Assembly (NCBI GenBank): GCA_041287635.1
Contig: JBGGNG010000152.1
Coordinates: forward strand, 1 to 64,000
DNA length: 64,000 nucleotides
DNA from: JAOUEA01 sp041287635
GTDB lineage: Bacteria > Actinomycetota > UBA4738 > HRBIN12
Direction of reading: 5' to 3'
This document shows positions 1 through 8,200 of the stretch, piece after piece (the first letter of the stretch is position 1; every line of letters begins with the position of its first letter). Made by a program: the position numbers and the translations under genes. Under the pieces are notes generated by a model. The model was not told the origin of the DNA. It searched no databases and saw nothing but the letters and a program-made list of their open reading frames with translations.

Positions 1-67
1 GGACGACCGACAGCGACGCCGGGTCTGCCGGGAGCTCGAGCCTCACCGTTCCGTCGAGTGCTTGCAC
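1..67 (-). CDS. Partial HATPase-like anti-sigma regulator, 5' end only
   Basis: Only the first 22 codons lie in the window. A GTG at 67 follows a GGAAGGA ribosome site on the minus strand. The reading stays open to base 1 and contains VRLELPADPASLSVV, the typical opening of RsbW-like histidine-kinase-type ATPases that phosphorylate STAS antagonists. A second GTG start at 46 is possible. It is divergent from the STAS gene at 137, with about 70 bp between them for both promoters. The family call rests on one short motif plus context. Confidence 0.4.
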   Translation of the reverse strand, partial: MQALDGTVRLELPADPASLSVV

Positions 68-78
68 CGCTTCCTTCC

Positions 79-84
79 TATACT
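79..84 (+). promoter_or_regulatory. -10-like hexamer TATACT before the STAS gene
   Basis: TATACT lies 52 bases before the ATG at 137 in the divergent intergenic region. No convincing -35 element was found at the right distance, so this is only a candidate promoter for the STAS/HATPase pair. Confidence 0.3.
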
Positions 85-136
85 GAGTCGTCCGCAGCGC
101 GGCGTGCGCGTCATCACGATAGAGGAGTAGTTCTCC

Positions 137-469
137 ATGGAACCATCGTTCGAAACCCGAACGGCCGGAACGTGGACTGTGATCACGGCGCGAGGGGAGC
201 TCGACCTCTCGTCGTCCGAGCACCTGCGCTCGGCCCTTGACGCCGGCTTGGTCGACGGTGCACCCCGCATGGCGGTCGACCTGTCCGAGGTTTCCTTCAT
301 GGATTCGAGCAGCCTGGGAGTGTTGGTCGCCGCGCTCAAACGCGCCCGCGACCAGGGCGGAGAGCTCCGTCTCGTCGGCGTGCACGGGTCGCCGCTCAAG
401 GTCATCGAGCTCACGGGACTCGACTCCGCGTTCGCGATGGAGTCCTCCCTCGACGACCTCCCCGCGTGA
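137..469 (+). CDS. STAS-domain anti-sigma factor antagonist
   Basis: A 110-residue protein made of one STAS domain of the SpoIIAA/RsbV type. It carries the core motif FMDSSSLGVL at residues 54-63; Ser57 after Asp56 aligns with the serine phosphorylated by RsbW/SpoIIAB kinases in the family. The dephosphorylated form normally binds the anti-sigma kinase and releases a sigma factor. GAGGAG at 122-127, nine bases before the ATG, supports the start. It is followed after four bases by a HATPase-like gene and then a SpoIIE-type phosphatase, which fits a partner-switching module. The sigma factor itself is not in the window. Confidence 0.9.
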   Translation: MEPSFETRTAGTWTVITARGELDLSSSEHLRSALDAGLVDGAPRMAVDLSEVSFMDSSSLGVLVAALKRARDQGGELRLVGVHGSPLKVIELTGLDSAFAMESSLDDLPA

Positions 470-473
470 CTCC

Positions 474-839
474 GTGAACGGTGGCCACGCGGAACAGCGG
501 TGCGTCCTGCATGTCCCTTCCGAGGTGCCGATGCTCGCGACGGTGCGTGTCTTCGTGGGTGCGTTCCTTGGGCCATTCGCTGATGATGAACCGATCGAGG
601 ACCTCCAGCTGGTCGTCGGCGAGGTCTGCAGCGTCATGCGCCAGGGCGGCGTGGAGATCGCCATCGAGATCGAGGGTGAGCGAGCCCACGTGGCATGCCA
701 GGGGGTCGTGCCACCCGGCGACGACGAGGCCGGCACGATGCGCCTGCAGGTGATCGAGGCGCTCGCCCCAGACGTTGCGTGGGCAGACGGCGCGGTGCGC
801 TTCAGCGTGCCACTCGCACGTGACGCTCAGATCCAGTAA
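474..839 (+). CDS. Degenerate HATPase (RsbW-like) protein
   Basis: A 121-residue protein starting at GTG 474, four bases after the STAS stop; no clear ribosome site is visible. The order of predicted strands and helices, especially LQLVVGEVCSVMRQGG followed by VEIAIEIEGE, follows the RsbW/SpoIIAB ATPase fold. However, the N-box Asn that binds Mg-ATP is absent (Met-Arg-Gln occupies that helix end) and there are no G1 or G2 glycine boxes. It therefore probably cannot phosphorylate its STAS neighbour and may act as a binding partner only. The fold assignment is inferred from pattern and context, not certain. Confidence 0.6.
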   Translation: MNGGHAEQRCVLHVPSEVPMLATVRVFVGAFLGPFADDEPIEDLQLVVGEVCSVMRQGGVEIAIEIEGERAHVACQGVVPPGDDEAGTMRLQVIEALAPDVAWADGAVRFSVPLARDAQIQ

Positions 840-889
840 GCGCCGCCTCTTGCCACGAGGTCCGGCTCGATGGCAAGGTCGGATGTCAC

Positions 890-3295
890 GTGCCGGACGC
901 TGAGGGGGTGGACGAAGCGAGCGGGGCACAGTCTGCACCTGAGAGCGGGCCGGAGCGGACCGCCATGGGTACCGCCGTTCCCGTGGCGGAGCAGCTCACT
1001 CTGCTTCGTCGGTTCACCGAGGTCTTGGCATCGGCTTCCTCGGTCGAGGAGCTGGTCTCCGTGCTCTTCGACCGAGCCCAGCGCACCCTCGGCACCGTAG
1101 CGGGGGCACTCCTCGATCTCGACGGCGAGACGCTCAAGGTCACGGGTTCGTTCGGCTACCCACCCGAGATCGTCGAGACCTGGGGTGAGGTGCCCCTGAG
1201 CGCGCCGTTGCCCGCCCCCGAGGCGGTGCGAACGGGCGAGCCGGTCGTGATCGGTACGCGCGCGGAGTACGAGCAGCGTTTCCCATCGGCGACCGGCATC
1301 GTCGCCGACGAAGGTGCGGTGCTCGCGATCCCGCTCACGGACGACGGCCGCCCCGTCGGTTCCCTCGGGCTCCGCTTCCTCACCGCCCGACAATTCTCCG
1401 ATGACGATATCGAGGTCCTCGTAGCGGCAGCGCAGCAGTTCACCCTCGCGCGCAGCAGGCTCGCCCTACTGGACGGCGAACGGAGCGCCAGGGCCGATGC
1501 CGAGAAAGCGAACGGCCGACTCACGTTCCTGGCGTCCGCTAGCCGCGAGATCGCGACGTCGCTCGACTACGAGCGCACGCTGTCGGCCGTCGCTCGCATG
1601 GCCGTGCCGGGTCTGGCGGATTGGTGTGCCGTCGACCTTCTCGACGACGACGGCGAGCTGCGCCAGCTCGCGGTCGCCCATGTCGACCCGGACAAGGTGA
1701 CGATGGCGCAGGAGCTGCGGCGACGCTACCCGCCCGACCCCGACGCCCCCTACGGACTTCCGGCTGCCATCCGATCCGGGCGCTCCGAGCTCATCGAGGA
1801 GATCCCTCGGGAGCTCCTGGAAGAAGCCGTCGCCGACAAGCCGGAGCTCCGGGCGCTCCTCGACGAGCTGCAGCTGCGGAGCTCCATGGTCGTGCCGATG
1901 GTGCTGCACGGCGAGGCGATCGGCGCGATCAGCTTCGTGATGGCGGAGTCGGGACGCCGGTACACACCGCTCGATCTACAGCTCGCGGAGGAGCTCGCCG
2001 CCAGGGCGGCGATCGCGATCGGCAATGCCCGGCTCTACGGCGCCGAACAGCGCGCCCGATCGGCCGCCGAGGAGGCCCGTAGCCGCACGGAGATGCTCGT
2101 GGAACTCGGGGATCGACTGACCTCGTCTCCGGAGCTACAGTCGGCCGCTGCGGCCTTCGCTCGCTTCCTCGCAGATGAGCAAGGGGACGGCGTCACGGTC
2201 TGCCTGCTGGATCGCGACGGCATCGCCTCGCTCACGGCGCATGCACGCACACAGGACCGAAAGGTTTGCGATGCCTCGCAGCGCGGTATCGCACCGCTCG
2301 ACGACGATGATCCAGACGACCCTGTGAATCGAGCGGTCCTCGACCGCGTGGCGGTGACCGGCCGGTCACCCGACGATGCGTGGATACCGCGCTGGCTCGG
2401 TTCGGACCGAGTGTGGCATTCGGCCGTCGTCGTACCGATCGCCTCCGGCGCCCGGACGCTGGGTGCGGTCGTGATCGGCCGTGAGGAAGATCGCGCACCC
2501 TTCTCGCCGGACGAGCACCGGTTCATCGACGATCTGGCCGACCGAGCGGCGCAGGCGCTCGATAACGCGAGGCTCTATAGCGAGCAGCGTTTCATCGCCG
2601 ACACCCTCCAGACGAGCCTGTTACCCCCCTCCGTTCCCCACGTGCCCGGGTATGACATCGCCTTCGCGTACCGACCGGCGGGTGACGGCAGACAGGTCGG
2701 CGGCGACTTCTACGACGTGGTCGACATGGACACATCGGTGATCCTCGTCGTCGGCGACGTGAGCGGCAAGGGGAGTCGGGCGGCCGCGGTCATGGCTCTA
2801 TCCCGATACGCGATCCGTACCGCGGCCCTGCGGAGCACGCGGCCGTCGGAGATGCTCGAGACGGTGAACGAGTCGCTCATGCGTCAGCCGGCGCACGACC
2901 GCTTCACCACCGCCGCGGTCGTGCGCCTCGCATCGATGGACGGGCGCATGACGGCGGCGGTTGCCGGGCATCCGCTGCCGATCGTCGTGAGGGCCGACGG
3001 GGCTGTCGAGAGGATCGGACGGCCGGGGAGCCTGCTCGGGGTCTTCCCCGACCCCACCCTGCACGACGTCGGCGGACACCTGCACCCCGGCGACCTGCTG
3101 ATCCTGTACACCGACGGCCTGACGGACGCGAGGCGCGGAGACGATCGGTTCGGGGAGGAGCGGCTGGTGGAGGTTCTCTCCCTGCGATCCGGCGGCCCCG
3201 AGGAGGTCGTGGGCCGAGCGATGGAGGCCGTGACGACCTTCGCAGCAGATGACCTCTCCGACGACATCGCCCTCTTGGTGGCGCGACGGCGATGA
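890..3295 (+). CDS. GAF-GAF-GAF-SpoIIE PP2C-type phosphatase
   Basis: An 801-residue soluble signalling phosphatase. Three GAF-like sensor domains occupy roughly residues 45-190, 225-380 and 405-570, linked by helical segments. A SpoIIE/RsbU-type PP2C domain follows at about 590-800, with the metal-binding signatures GGDFYDVV and VGDVSGKG and a later YTDGLTDARR. Such enzymes dephosphorylate phospho-STAS antagonists in response to a ligand or redox signal. Its stop overlaps the start of the next STAS gene, so the substrate is probably adjacent. The start may be GTG 890 (used here) or ATG 965, which lies just before the first GAF. No membrane segment was seen. Confidence 0.9.
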   Translation: MPDAEGVDEASGAQSAPESGPERTAMGTAVPVAEQLTLLRRFTEVLASASSVEELVSVLFDRAQRTLGTVAGALLDLDGETLKVTGSFGYPPEIVETWGEVPLSAPLPAPEAVRTGEPVVIGTRAEYEQRFPSATGIVADEGAVLAIPLTDDGRPVGSLGLRFLTARQFSDDDIEVLVAAAQQFTLARSRLALLDGERSARADAEKANGRLTFLASASREIATSLDYERTLSAVARMAVPGLADWCAVDLLDDDGELRQLAVAHVDPDKVTMAQELRRRYPPDPDAPYGLPAAIRSGRSELIEEIPRELLEEAVADKPELRALLDELQLRSSMVVPMVLHGEAIGAISFVMAESGRRYTPLDLQLAEELAARAAIAIGNARLYGAEQRARSAAEEARSRTEMLVELGDRLTSSPELQSAAAAFARFLADEQGDGVTVCLLDRDGIASLTAHARTQDRKVCDASQRGIAPLDDDDPDDPVNRAVLDRVAVTGRSPDDAWIPRWLGSDRVWHSAVVVPIASGARTLGAVVIGREEDRAPFSPDEHRFIDDLADRAAQALDNARLYSEQRFIADTLQTSLLPPSVPHVPGYDIAFAYRPAGDGRQVGGDFYDVVDMDTSVILVVGDVSGKGSRAAAVMALSRYAIRTAALRSTRPSEMLETVNESLMRQPAHDRFTTAAVVRLASMDGRMTAAVAGHPLPIVVRADGAVERIGRPGSLLGVFPDPTLHDVGGHLHPGDLLILYTDGLTDARRGDDRFGEERLVEVLSLRSGGPEEVVGRAMEAVTTFAADDLSDDIALLVARRR

Positions 3296-3651
3296 CCCTG
3301 CCTCCCTTCGAAACAAAGGTCGACGAGGACCGGTCGGTCGTTTCGGCGAGCGGAGACCTCGATCTGTCGAGCGCCCCCGCGCTCGAGCGGGCGATCGAGC
3401 GGGCGATCGACGGGGACAACGACACGCTTACGCTCGACCTGCGCGGCTTGCGTTTCATCGATTCGACCGGACTGCGTCTGGTGCTGACCACCGATGCCAG
3501 GCTCCGAGAGCGCGGCGGTCACCTGAGCGTCGTGAGGGGCCCTGAGGTGGTGCACCGTGTGTTCGAGCTCGCCGTGCTCGAGGACCGCCTGACGTTCGTG
3601 GATGGCCGCGACATCGGCGACGGTTCGACCGACGGTGAGAAACCGACATGA
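3292..3651 (+). CDS. STAS-domain anti-sigma factor antagonist
   Basis: A 119-residue STAS protein. The motif FIDSTGLRLV at residues 55-64 carries the phosphorylatable Ser58 after Asp57. Its ATG overlaps the stop of the SpoIIE phosphatase (ATGA), and its own stop overlaps the next start, so phosphatase, antagonist and kinase are translationally coupled. It is the likely substrate of both the upstream phosphatase and the downstream HATPase kinase. A charged tail of about 15 residues follows the domain. Confidence 0.9.
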   Translation: MTLPPFETKVDEDRSVVSASGDLDLSSAPALERAIERAIDGDNDTLTLDLRGLRFIDSTGLRLVLTTDARLRERGGHLSVVRGPEVVHRVFELAVLEDRLTFVDGRDIGDGSTDGEKPT

Positions 3652-4055
3652 CCCCTCCGGTGGTGGTCGTGCTGGAGCCGACGCCGAGCGCGGTCCGGCT
3701 CGCGCGTGCCTCGGTCGACCGTCTGAGGGATCAGCTGACCGAGCGGCAGCTCGACGATGCTCGCCTGCTCGTGAGCGAGCTGGTCACCAACAGCCTTCGG
3801 CACGCCGCCCTCACGCCCGATCAATCGATCGAACTGACGCTGGAGGTCGACGCCGAGGTGTTACGCGCCGAGGTGCGTGACCCGGGGGAGGGATTCGTTC
3901 ACGAGCCGCGCGCTCCGGACCCTGAAAGTGCGGCTGGCTGGGGATTGTTCCTCGTGTCGAAGCTCGCGTCCCGATGGGGCGTGCAGCGCGACGGCTCCAC
4001 GCGGGTCTGGTTCGAGCTGCCGATATCGGCGTCTGCGTCCACCGGCGAGCACTGA
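3648..4055 (+). CDS. RsbW-like anti-sigma factor serine kinase (HATPase_c)
   Basis: A 135-residue HATPase_c protein. The N-box LLVSELVTNSLRHA (about residues 43-56) carries the Mg-ATP-binding Asn, followed by G1-like VRDPGEGF and G2-like GWGLFLV. These are the hallmarks of RsbW/SpoIIAB kinases that sequester a sigma factor and phosphorylate a STAS antagonist. The ATG overlaps the stop of the STAS gene at 3651. Unlike the HATPase-like protein at 474-839, all ATP-binding boxes are present, so it is the probable active kinase of the locus. Confidence 0.88.
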   Translation: MTPPVVVVLEPTPSAVRLARASVDRLRDQLTERQLDDARLLVSELVTNSLRHAALTPDQSIELTLEVDAEVLRAEVRDPGEGFVHEPRAPDPESAAGWGLFLVSKLASRWGVQRDGSTRVWFELPISASASTGEH

Positions 4056-4062
4056 CCCCGAC

Positions 4063-4088
4063 GTTTCGCCGGACCGGCGCCCGGGTAT
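4063..4088 (+). promoter_or_regulatory. Sigma-F/B-type promoter GTTT-N16-GGGTAT
   Basis: GTTT at 4063-4066 and GGGTAT at 4083-4088 are separated by 16 bases. This matches the actinobacterial sigma-F/sigma-B consensus (GTTT, about 15-17 bases, GGGTAT) exactly. It lies just after the anti-sigma kinase gene and 43 bases before the small gene at 4131, which it probably drives. Confidence 0.65.
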
Positions 4089-4130
4089 CTGGCCGCTGAT
4101 GCTTCCCAGTGGCGAGCCAGGAGGTCACGG

Positions 4131-4352
4131 ATGAGCCAGATCACGAACGCCTCGGTCGTACGCGGCCGCATGGCCCCGGGAGAGGTCCGGGCGACGTCGG
4201 TGCACGGACGAGGACGTGTGTGCAGGGCCGCAGAGTGCGACACGGTGCTGTCGATGTACAACGCGACCGGATCGTGCTGGCAGCACGAGGAACCACACAC
4301 CTACGTGCTCCAGGCCCCTCGCAAGAAGCGACGCGACGCGAGGGTGGCGTAG
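4131..4352 (+). CDS. Small putative zinc-binding protein
   Basis: A 73-residue protein with a good ribosome site (AGGAGGT) before its ATG. Cys31, Cys36, Cys49 and His52 (CRAAEC ... CWQH) are spaced like a small zinc-binding knuckle known in short actinobacterial regulatory proteins whose consensus resembles CR..GC.T.LS.YN....C..H. The C-terminus is basic (KKRR). It follows a consensus stress-type promoter directly downstream of the Rsb-like module, so it may be a stress-regulated nucleic-acid-binding protein. That function is an inference. Confidence 0.7.
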   Translation: MSQITNASVVRGRMAPGEVRATSVHGRGRVCRAAECDTVLSMYNATGSCWQHEEPHTYVLQAPRKKRRDARVA

Positions 4353-4520
4353 ATGGAAGTGCGGCGGCCCCCCCTGCCGCACGCGCCGAGTCGGGGCCGG
4401 GGGCACGATCCGGTGCCTCCGCCCCGGCCGCCGGCGCCGCCGCAGCCACCTCCACCGCCGGAACCGACCCCGCAACCGGCGCCGGTTCCACCGCCACCGG
4501 TGATCGTCGTCGGCAGTTGA
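4353..4520 (+). CDS. Proline-rich small ORF
   Basis: A 55-codon ORF whose ATG immediately follows the stop of the zinc-knuckle gene (TAGATG). The product starts MEVRRPPLPHAPSRG and becomes a run of Pro with Ala, Glu and Gln, ending VIVVGS. There is no recognisable domain. Its tight coupling suggests it may be translated, but the composition could also be a by-product of very GC-rich DNA. Low confidence. Confidence 0.35.
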   Translation: MEVRRPPLPHAPSRGRGHDPVPPPRPPAPPQPPPPPEPTPQPAPVPPPPVIVVGS

Positions 4521-4556
4521 CACGTACGAGCAACCATACGAATGGAAGGAGCACTG

Positions 4557-5276
4557 ATGCGAACCACCACCATCGACATCGATCGACCTCGAGGTGGGCC
4601 GTTGGTCCGCTGGGGCGCGATCGTGACCGGCGCGGTCTGGGGCCTCGCGATCATGGCCGTCCTGACCTCGCTCTGGCTTGCGCTCGCCTTCCCGTCCGGC
4701 ATCGACGTGGTCCGCGACGAGCTCGAGTGGTTCCTCGCTGGATCGGGCGCCTTCGCCCTCTTCGTCGCGGGGCTCCTCGCCGGAATCCTCACCGACAATC
4801 GGGGCCCGGGCTCGGGCTGGCTGCATGGCATGACCGCGTGGGGCACGCTGCTGATCGCGACGCTCATCTTCGGCGTTCCCTCGATCTTCGGACTCTTCTC
4901 CGAGGTCCAGCTCCGGACGATCGACGGCGGCGATGTGCTCGGCACGGGCGTAAGCGACGCGATGTGGCCGACGTTCATCACGCTCGTGGTCGGTGCGGTG
5001 GCTGCCGCGATCGGGGGTCTGATCGGTGGAGCGCCGCGCCGCTCGGTCGGCTCGAGCGGGCTCGAGGCCGCCCGGTACGCCGAGTTCGACCGACGCTCGG
5101 ACACGGAGCCACTCGACGACGAGCCACGCCTGCGCACGAACGCGGGCGACGTCGAGGGCGACGACGACCGGGTGATGGTTCGCCGGGCCGCCGACGGCAG
5201 CTACGTCGATCAGCACGGCCGCCGGTTCACGCCGGAAACAACCGGCGCTCGCGGTTCCGACATCGATATCAGCTGA
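4557..5276 (+). CDS. Four-helix membrane protein of unknown function
   Basis: A 239-residue protein. I chose ATG 4557 because GGAAGGAG lies at the right distance; an in-frame ATG at 4542 lacks this. Four hydrophobic segments are visible at about residues 18-45, 62-84, 94-117 and 140-163. A hydrophilic tail, rich in Asp, Glu and Arg, follows. The small-residue-rich first helices recall YrzE-like or TIGR04086-like membrane proteins, but I do not recognise a family. It is downstream of the putative sigma-F promoter and could be part of that transcript. Confidence 0.7.
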   Translation: MRTTTIDIDRPRGGPLVRWGAIVTGAVWGLAIMAVLTSLWLALAFPSGIDVVRDELEWFLAGSGAFALFVAGLLAGILTDNRGPGSGWLHGMTAWGTLLIATLIFGVPSIFGLFSEVQLRTIDGGDVLGTGVSDAMWPTFITLVVGAVAAAIGGLIGGAPRRSVGSSGLEAARYAEFDRRSDTEPLDDEPRLRTNAGDVEGDDDRVMVRRAADGSYVDQHGRRFTPETTGARGSDIDIS

Positions 5277-5366
5277 GCTCGCCGACCCACACCGGCGCGT
5301 GCGGGCCGGGGCCTGCCTCCTGGAGACCCCGGCCATGCGGCGTCTCGAGCGGGATCGCGCCCGGGG

Positions 5367-5372
5367 TAGGAT
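5367..5372 (+). promoter_or_regulatory. -10 element TAGGAT, likely leaderless start
   Basis: TAGGAT ends nine bases before the ATG of the proline dehydrogenase gene. There is no Shine-Dalgarno sequence in between. This spacing places transcription at or next to the start codon. See the separate finding for six other genes with the same layout. Confidence 0.45.
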
Positions 5373-5381
5373 TCCCGGGCC

Positions 5382-6287
5382 ATGAACCCGGTGAAGGCAG
5401 CACTCCTGTGGGCATCAGAGAGTGCGCTCCTTAGGACCCGACTCCCACAGCTGTCGTTCGTGCAGCGCTCCGTCGCCCGCTTCATGCCGGGCGAGGACGC
5501 CGAGGACGCCCTGGGAGCAGCGGGTCGGCTGGCCTCTGAGGGCATCCCCGTGTCGTTCACGCGCCTGGGCGAGAACACGACCGATCTCGCCCAGGCCGCG
5601 GAGGCGGCGGGCGACTACCTGAGGCTCCTCGACCGGATCGAGGAGCTCGGGCTCGATGCCGAGATCTCCGTGAAGCTCACCCAGCTCGGGTACGACCTCG
5701 ACCCGGCCGTCACCGCCACCCACCTGGGACGCCTCGTCGACCGTTCAGCCGAGATCGACCGGACCTGCTGGATCGACATCGAGTCGACCCCGTACGTCGA
5801 CGGCACCCTCGATCTCTACGAGGCACAGCTCGCCCGCTCGCCGAAGGTCGGGTTGTGTCTGCAGGCGTACCTGCGTCGCACCTACGACGACATCCAGCAC
5901 CTGCTGCCTTCCGGTCCTTCCATCAGGCTCGTGAAGGGTGCCTACCGGGAGCCGAAGGACCTCGTCTTCACATCGAAGGCCGCGATCGACGAGAGCTACT
6001 ACAGGCTCGCGCAGCACCTCGTGCAGGGTGGAGCCCGCCGCGTGGTCCTGGGGTCGCACGACACCGATCTGATCGGGCGCATCGAGACATCGCTGGGGGG
6101 GCACGACGACTTCGAGATCGCGATGCTCTTCGGCATCCGCGGCGACGAACAGCGGCGATACGCGAGCGAGGGCTACGCGATCCGCACCCTGATCTCGTAC
6201 GGTCCGTCGTGGTACCCATGGTTCATGCGCCGGATCGCCGAGAAGCCGGTCGAGAACACGCTGCTGGCACTCCGCAACCTCGTCTAA
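5382..6287 (+). CDS. Proline dehydrogenase (monofunctional, FAD-dependent)
   Basis: A 301-residue protein of the normal length for monofunctional PRODH. It oxidises proline to pyrroline-5-carboxylate with FAD, feeding the respiratory chain. Family hallmarks visible include SVKLTQLG (about residue 94), the strand RLVKGAYREPKD (about 182-193), LGSHDTDL, and the C-terminal substrate-binding segment YGPSWYPWFMRRIAEKPVEN. The last contains the Arg pair that binds the proline carboxylate. No pyrroline-5-carboxylate dehydrogenase gene is adjacent, so the second step must be encoded elsewhere. Confidence 0.93.
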   Translation: MNPVKAALLWASESALLRTRLPQLSFVQRSVARFMPGEDAEDALGAAGRLASEGIPVSFTRLGENTTDLAQAAEAAGDYLRLLDRIEELGLDAEISVKLTQLGYDLDPAVTATHLGRLVDRSAEIDRTCWIDIESTPYVDGTLDLYEAQLARSPKVGLCLQAYLRRTYDDIQHLLPSGPSIRLVKGAYREPKDLVFTSKAAIDESYYRLAQHLVQGGARRVVLGSHDTDLIGRIETSLGGHDDFEIAMLFGIRGDEQRRYASEGYAIRTLISYGPSWYPWFMRRIAEKPVENTLLALRNLV

Positions 6288-6318
6288 GTCGGCTGCGCCT
6301 CCACGTAGACTCCCGGCC

Positions 6319-7188
6319 ATGATGCCACGCCTGCACGGGGCGATCGCGGCGAGCGTGACCCCGATGCGTGAGGGTGGCCGAGCCGTCGACGTCGACGCGA
6401 TCGAGGGCCTCACCCGGTTCCTCGCCGACGGGGGGGTCGACGGCGTGCTCGCATGCGGCACCACGGGAGAGGGCGTGCTCCTCGACGTGGTGGAACGTCG
6501 CGCGGTCTCGGAAGCCTTCGTGGCACATGCTCCCGAGGACTTCGATGTCGCCGTCCACGCCGGGGCTCAGACGACGAGGGACACGATCGCGCTCGCTGCC
6601 CACGCCCAGGAGATCGGCGCCGCGGCGGTCGCTGTGATCGCCCCGCCGTACTTCCCGCTCGACGGCTACGAGCTCACGCGCCACCTCGCAAGCGCGGCGA
6701 ACGCCGCGGATCCTCTGCCGTTCTACGTCTACGAGTTCGCGGGGCGCAGTGGATACGCGATCCCGCTCGCCGTGGTGGCCCGGGTGCAGGAGTCGGCTCC
6801 GAACGTCGTGGGCATGAAGGTCTCGGACTCCCCCTTCGCCGCGGTCGAGCCCTACCTCGGGCTCGACCTCGAGGTCTTCATCGGGTCGGAGCCACTCGCG
6901 TTGCAGGGCATGGCGGCTGGCGCGATCGGTACCGTGAGCGGCCTGGCCGCCGCGTTCCCCGCGATCACGGCCTCCCTCGTGCACGAGCGGAGCGACGCCG
7001 CGCACACCCAGGTCTGCCGCCTGCGAGACGAGCTCGCCGGTATCCCCTTCCACGCCGCGCTCAAGGAGGTGCTCGTCGCCCGCGACGTGCTCGTGGACCC
7101 CGCCGTGCGGGCTCCGTTGCGCGGGCTCGACGACATCGAGCGCGAGCGCGTGCTGGGACTCTCCCGGGAACTGCTGGGCCCAAGCTAG
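6319..7188 (+). CDS. DapA-family class I aldolase/lyase
   Basis: A 289-residue TIM-barrel protein of the dihydrodipicolinate synthase / N-acetylneuraminate lyase family. It shows the GTTGEG phosphate/carboxylate loop (about residues 48-53), the catalytic Tyr in FYVYEFAGRSG, and the Schiff-base Lys in NVVGMKVSDS (about residue 165). The YEFAGRSG variant differs from the NVPSRTG of true DapA, so it is more likely a keto-acid aldolase or a related lyase than lysine biosynthesis. TAGACT lies seven bases before the ATG (leaderless start). Its 3' end overlaps the convergent DUF421 gene by four bases. Confidence 0.8.
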   Translation: MMPRLHGAIAASVTPMREGGRAVDVDAIEGLTRFLADGGVDGVLACGTTGEGVLLDVVERRAVSEAFVAHAPEDFDVAVHAGAQTTRDTIALAAHAQEIGAAAVAVIAPPYFPLDGYELTRHLASAANAADPLPFYVYEFAGRSGYAIPLAVVARVQESAPNVVGMKVSDSPFAAVEPYLGLDLEVFIGSEPLALQGMAAGAIGTVSGLAAAFPAITASLVHERSDAAHTQVCRLRDELAGIPFHAALKEVLVARDVLVDPAVRAPLRGLDDIERERVLGLSRELLGPS

Positions 7189-7664
7189 CTCGGCTTCTCC
7201 GGTGGCGGGAGGTGCCGCGCCTCGGCGTGTCGCAGCACGAACGAGAAGGTGCCGTCGGGCTCGATCACCCCATAGCGGATGAGGGCGAGGTCGGCGATGC
7301 CCTGCTCCCGTGCCGACGACACGACTTCCTCCGAGGTGAGGCGCTCCATCACCAGCGGCTCATCGAGGAGCCTGCCCTCGTCGACCACGACGATCGGGAC
7401 GCCCTCGATCACCTTCTTCGAACCCCGCCATCGGTAGCCCACGTACGACGTCGCCACGACCAGCAGCGCGATCGTGCCGACCGCGAGCATGGCGCCGGTC
7501 ACCGACATGTCCTCCTGGGTCACGCCCTGCTGCACGAGGTCGCCGATCGTCACGATCAGCACGAGCTCGAACGCCGACATCTCGGCGAGCTCCTTCTTGC
7601 CGATCGCGCGGGTGAGCATCCACAGGAAGGCGTAGATCACGACCGCCCGCAGCACGATCTCCAT
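7185..7664 (-). CDS. DUF421 (YetF-like) membrane protein
   Basis: A 159-residue protein with about three N-terminal membrane helices (including residues 5-20 and 58-77) and a soluble DUF421 domain. Typical family features are LTRAIGKKELAEMSAFELVLIVTIGDL near the N-terminus (read in segments) and GVIEPDGTFSF near the C-terminus. The family is linked to spore or envelope functions but its biochemical role is unknown. The ATG overlaps by one base the stop of the upstream gene (TGATG), so the two are coupled. Confidence 0.88.
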   Translation of the reverse strand: MEIVLRAVVIYAFLWMLTRAIGKKELAEMSAFELVLIVTIGDLVQQGVTQEDMSVTGAMLAVGTIALLVVATSYVGYRWRGSKKVIEGVPIVVVDEGRLLDEPLVMERLTSEEVVSSAREQGIADLALIRYGVIEPDGTFSFVLRHAEARHLPPPEKPS

Positions 7665-8200
7665 CAGGGCATCACCACCGTTCGGTACTCCACCGACAGT
7701 GGGGGAAGACCCTCGGACTCGATCGCGGTGACGGCGCTCGCGCCGAGGTTGAAGGTCGGTGTCGCACGACCGTCGAACGAGAGCTCGAACACCTCGCCCT
7801 GCGGGCGCTCGAACGTCAGCAGCAGGTCGTCACCGCGAACCGTCGTGGCTGAAGGCTCCGGGTACCACTGATTGAAGTCGAACGACTCGAAGTACCCCTT
7901 GGTGGTGACGATCGTCACCGGCCCCGGGAACCCGGCGTCGCGACGGACCTCGACGCTCCACGGGGTCGAGAGGCCCGGTCTCGTGACCGAGGCGTAGGTC
8001 ACCGCCAGGCTCGTCCCGTCGGATTCGGCGGACGCCTGGCCGACCCGCACGCCGACGAGGTTCGCGACACCGAGCACCACGAGCACACCGAGGACCCCGG
8101 TACCGACGCGACGCATCGCTCGGAACCGGCGCTGACTCTCGATCGGCACATCGTCGGGCCGGGTCGACGTGGCGCTCCCCCCCTCGGCCACGTGACTCAC
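7664..8200 (-). CDS. Membrane-anchored protein of unknown function
   Basis: A 178-residue protein if it starts at GTG 8200, which overlaps the stop of the Rho-N gene (GTGA); GTG 8191 is an alternative. One membrane helix (about residues 32-51) follows a short, positively charged cytoplasmic tail. The remaining about 120 residues form an extracellular beta-rich domain without cysteines. The gene is sandwiched between a Rho-N protein and DUF421 with overlapping start/stop codons at both ends, so it probably works with the DUF421 protein. I do not recognise the family. Confidence 0.72.
   Translation of the reverse strand: MSHVAEGGSATSTRPDDVPIESQRRFRAMRRVGTGVLGVLVVLGVANLVGVRVGQASAESDGTSLAVTYASVTRPGLSTPWSVEVRRDAGFPGPVTIVTTKGYFESFDFNQWYPEPSATTVRGDDLLLTFERPQGEVFELSFDGRATPTFNLGASAVTAIESEGLPPLSVEYRTVVMP

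Noticed and set aside
1621..2082. Plus-strand frames inside the GAF/SpoIIE gene
   Set aside because: Shadow frames of GC-rich DNA with no domain and no ribosome site.
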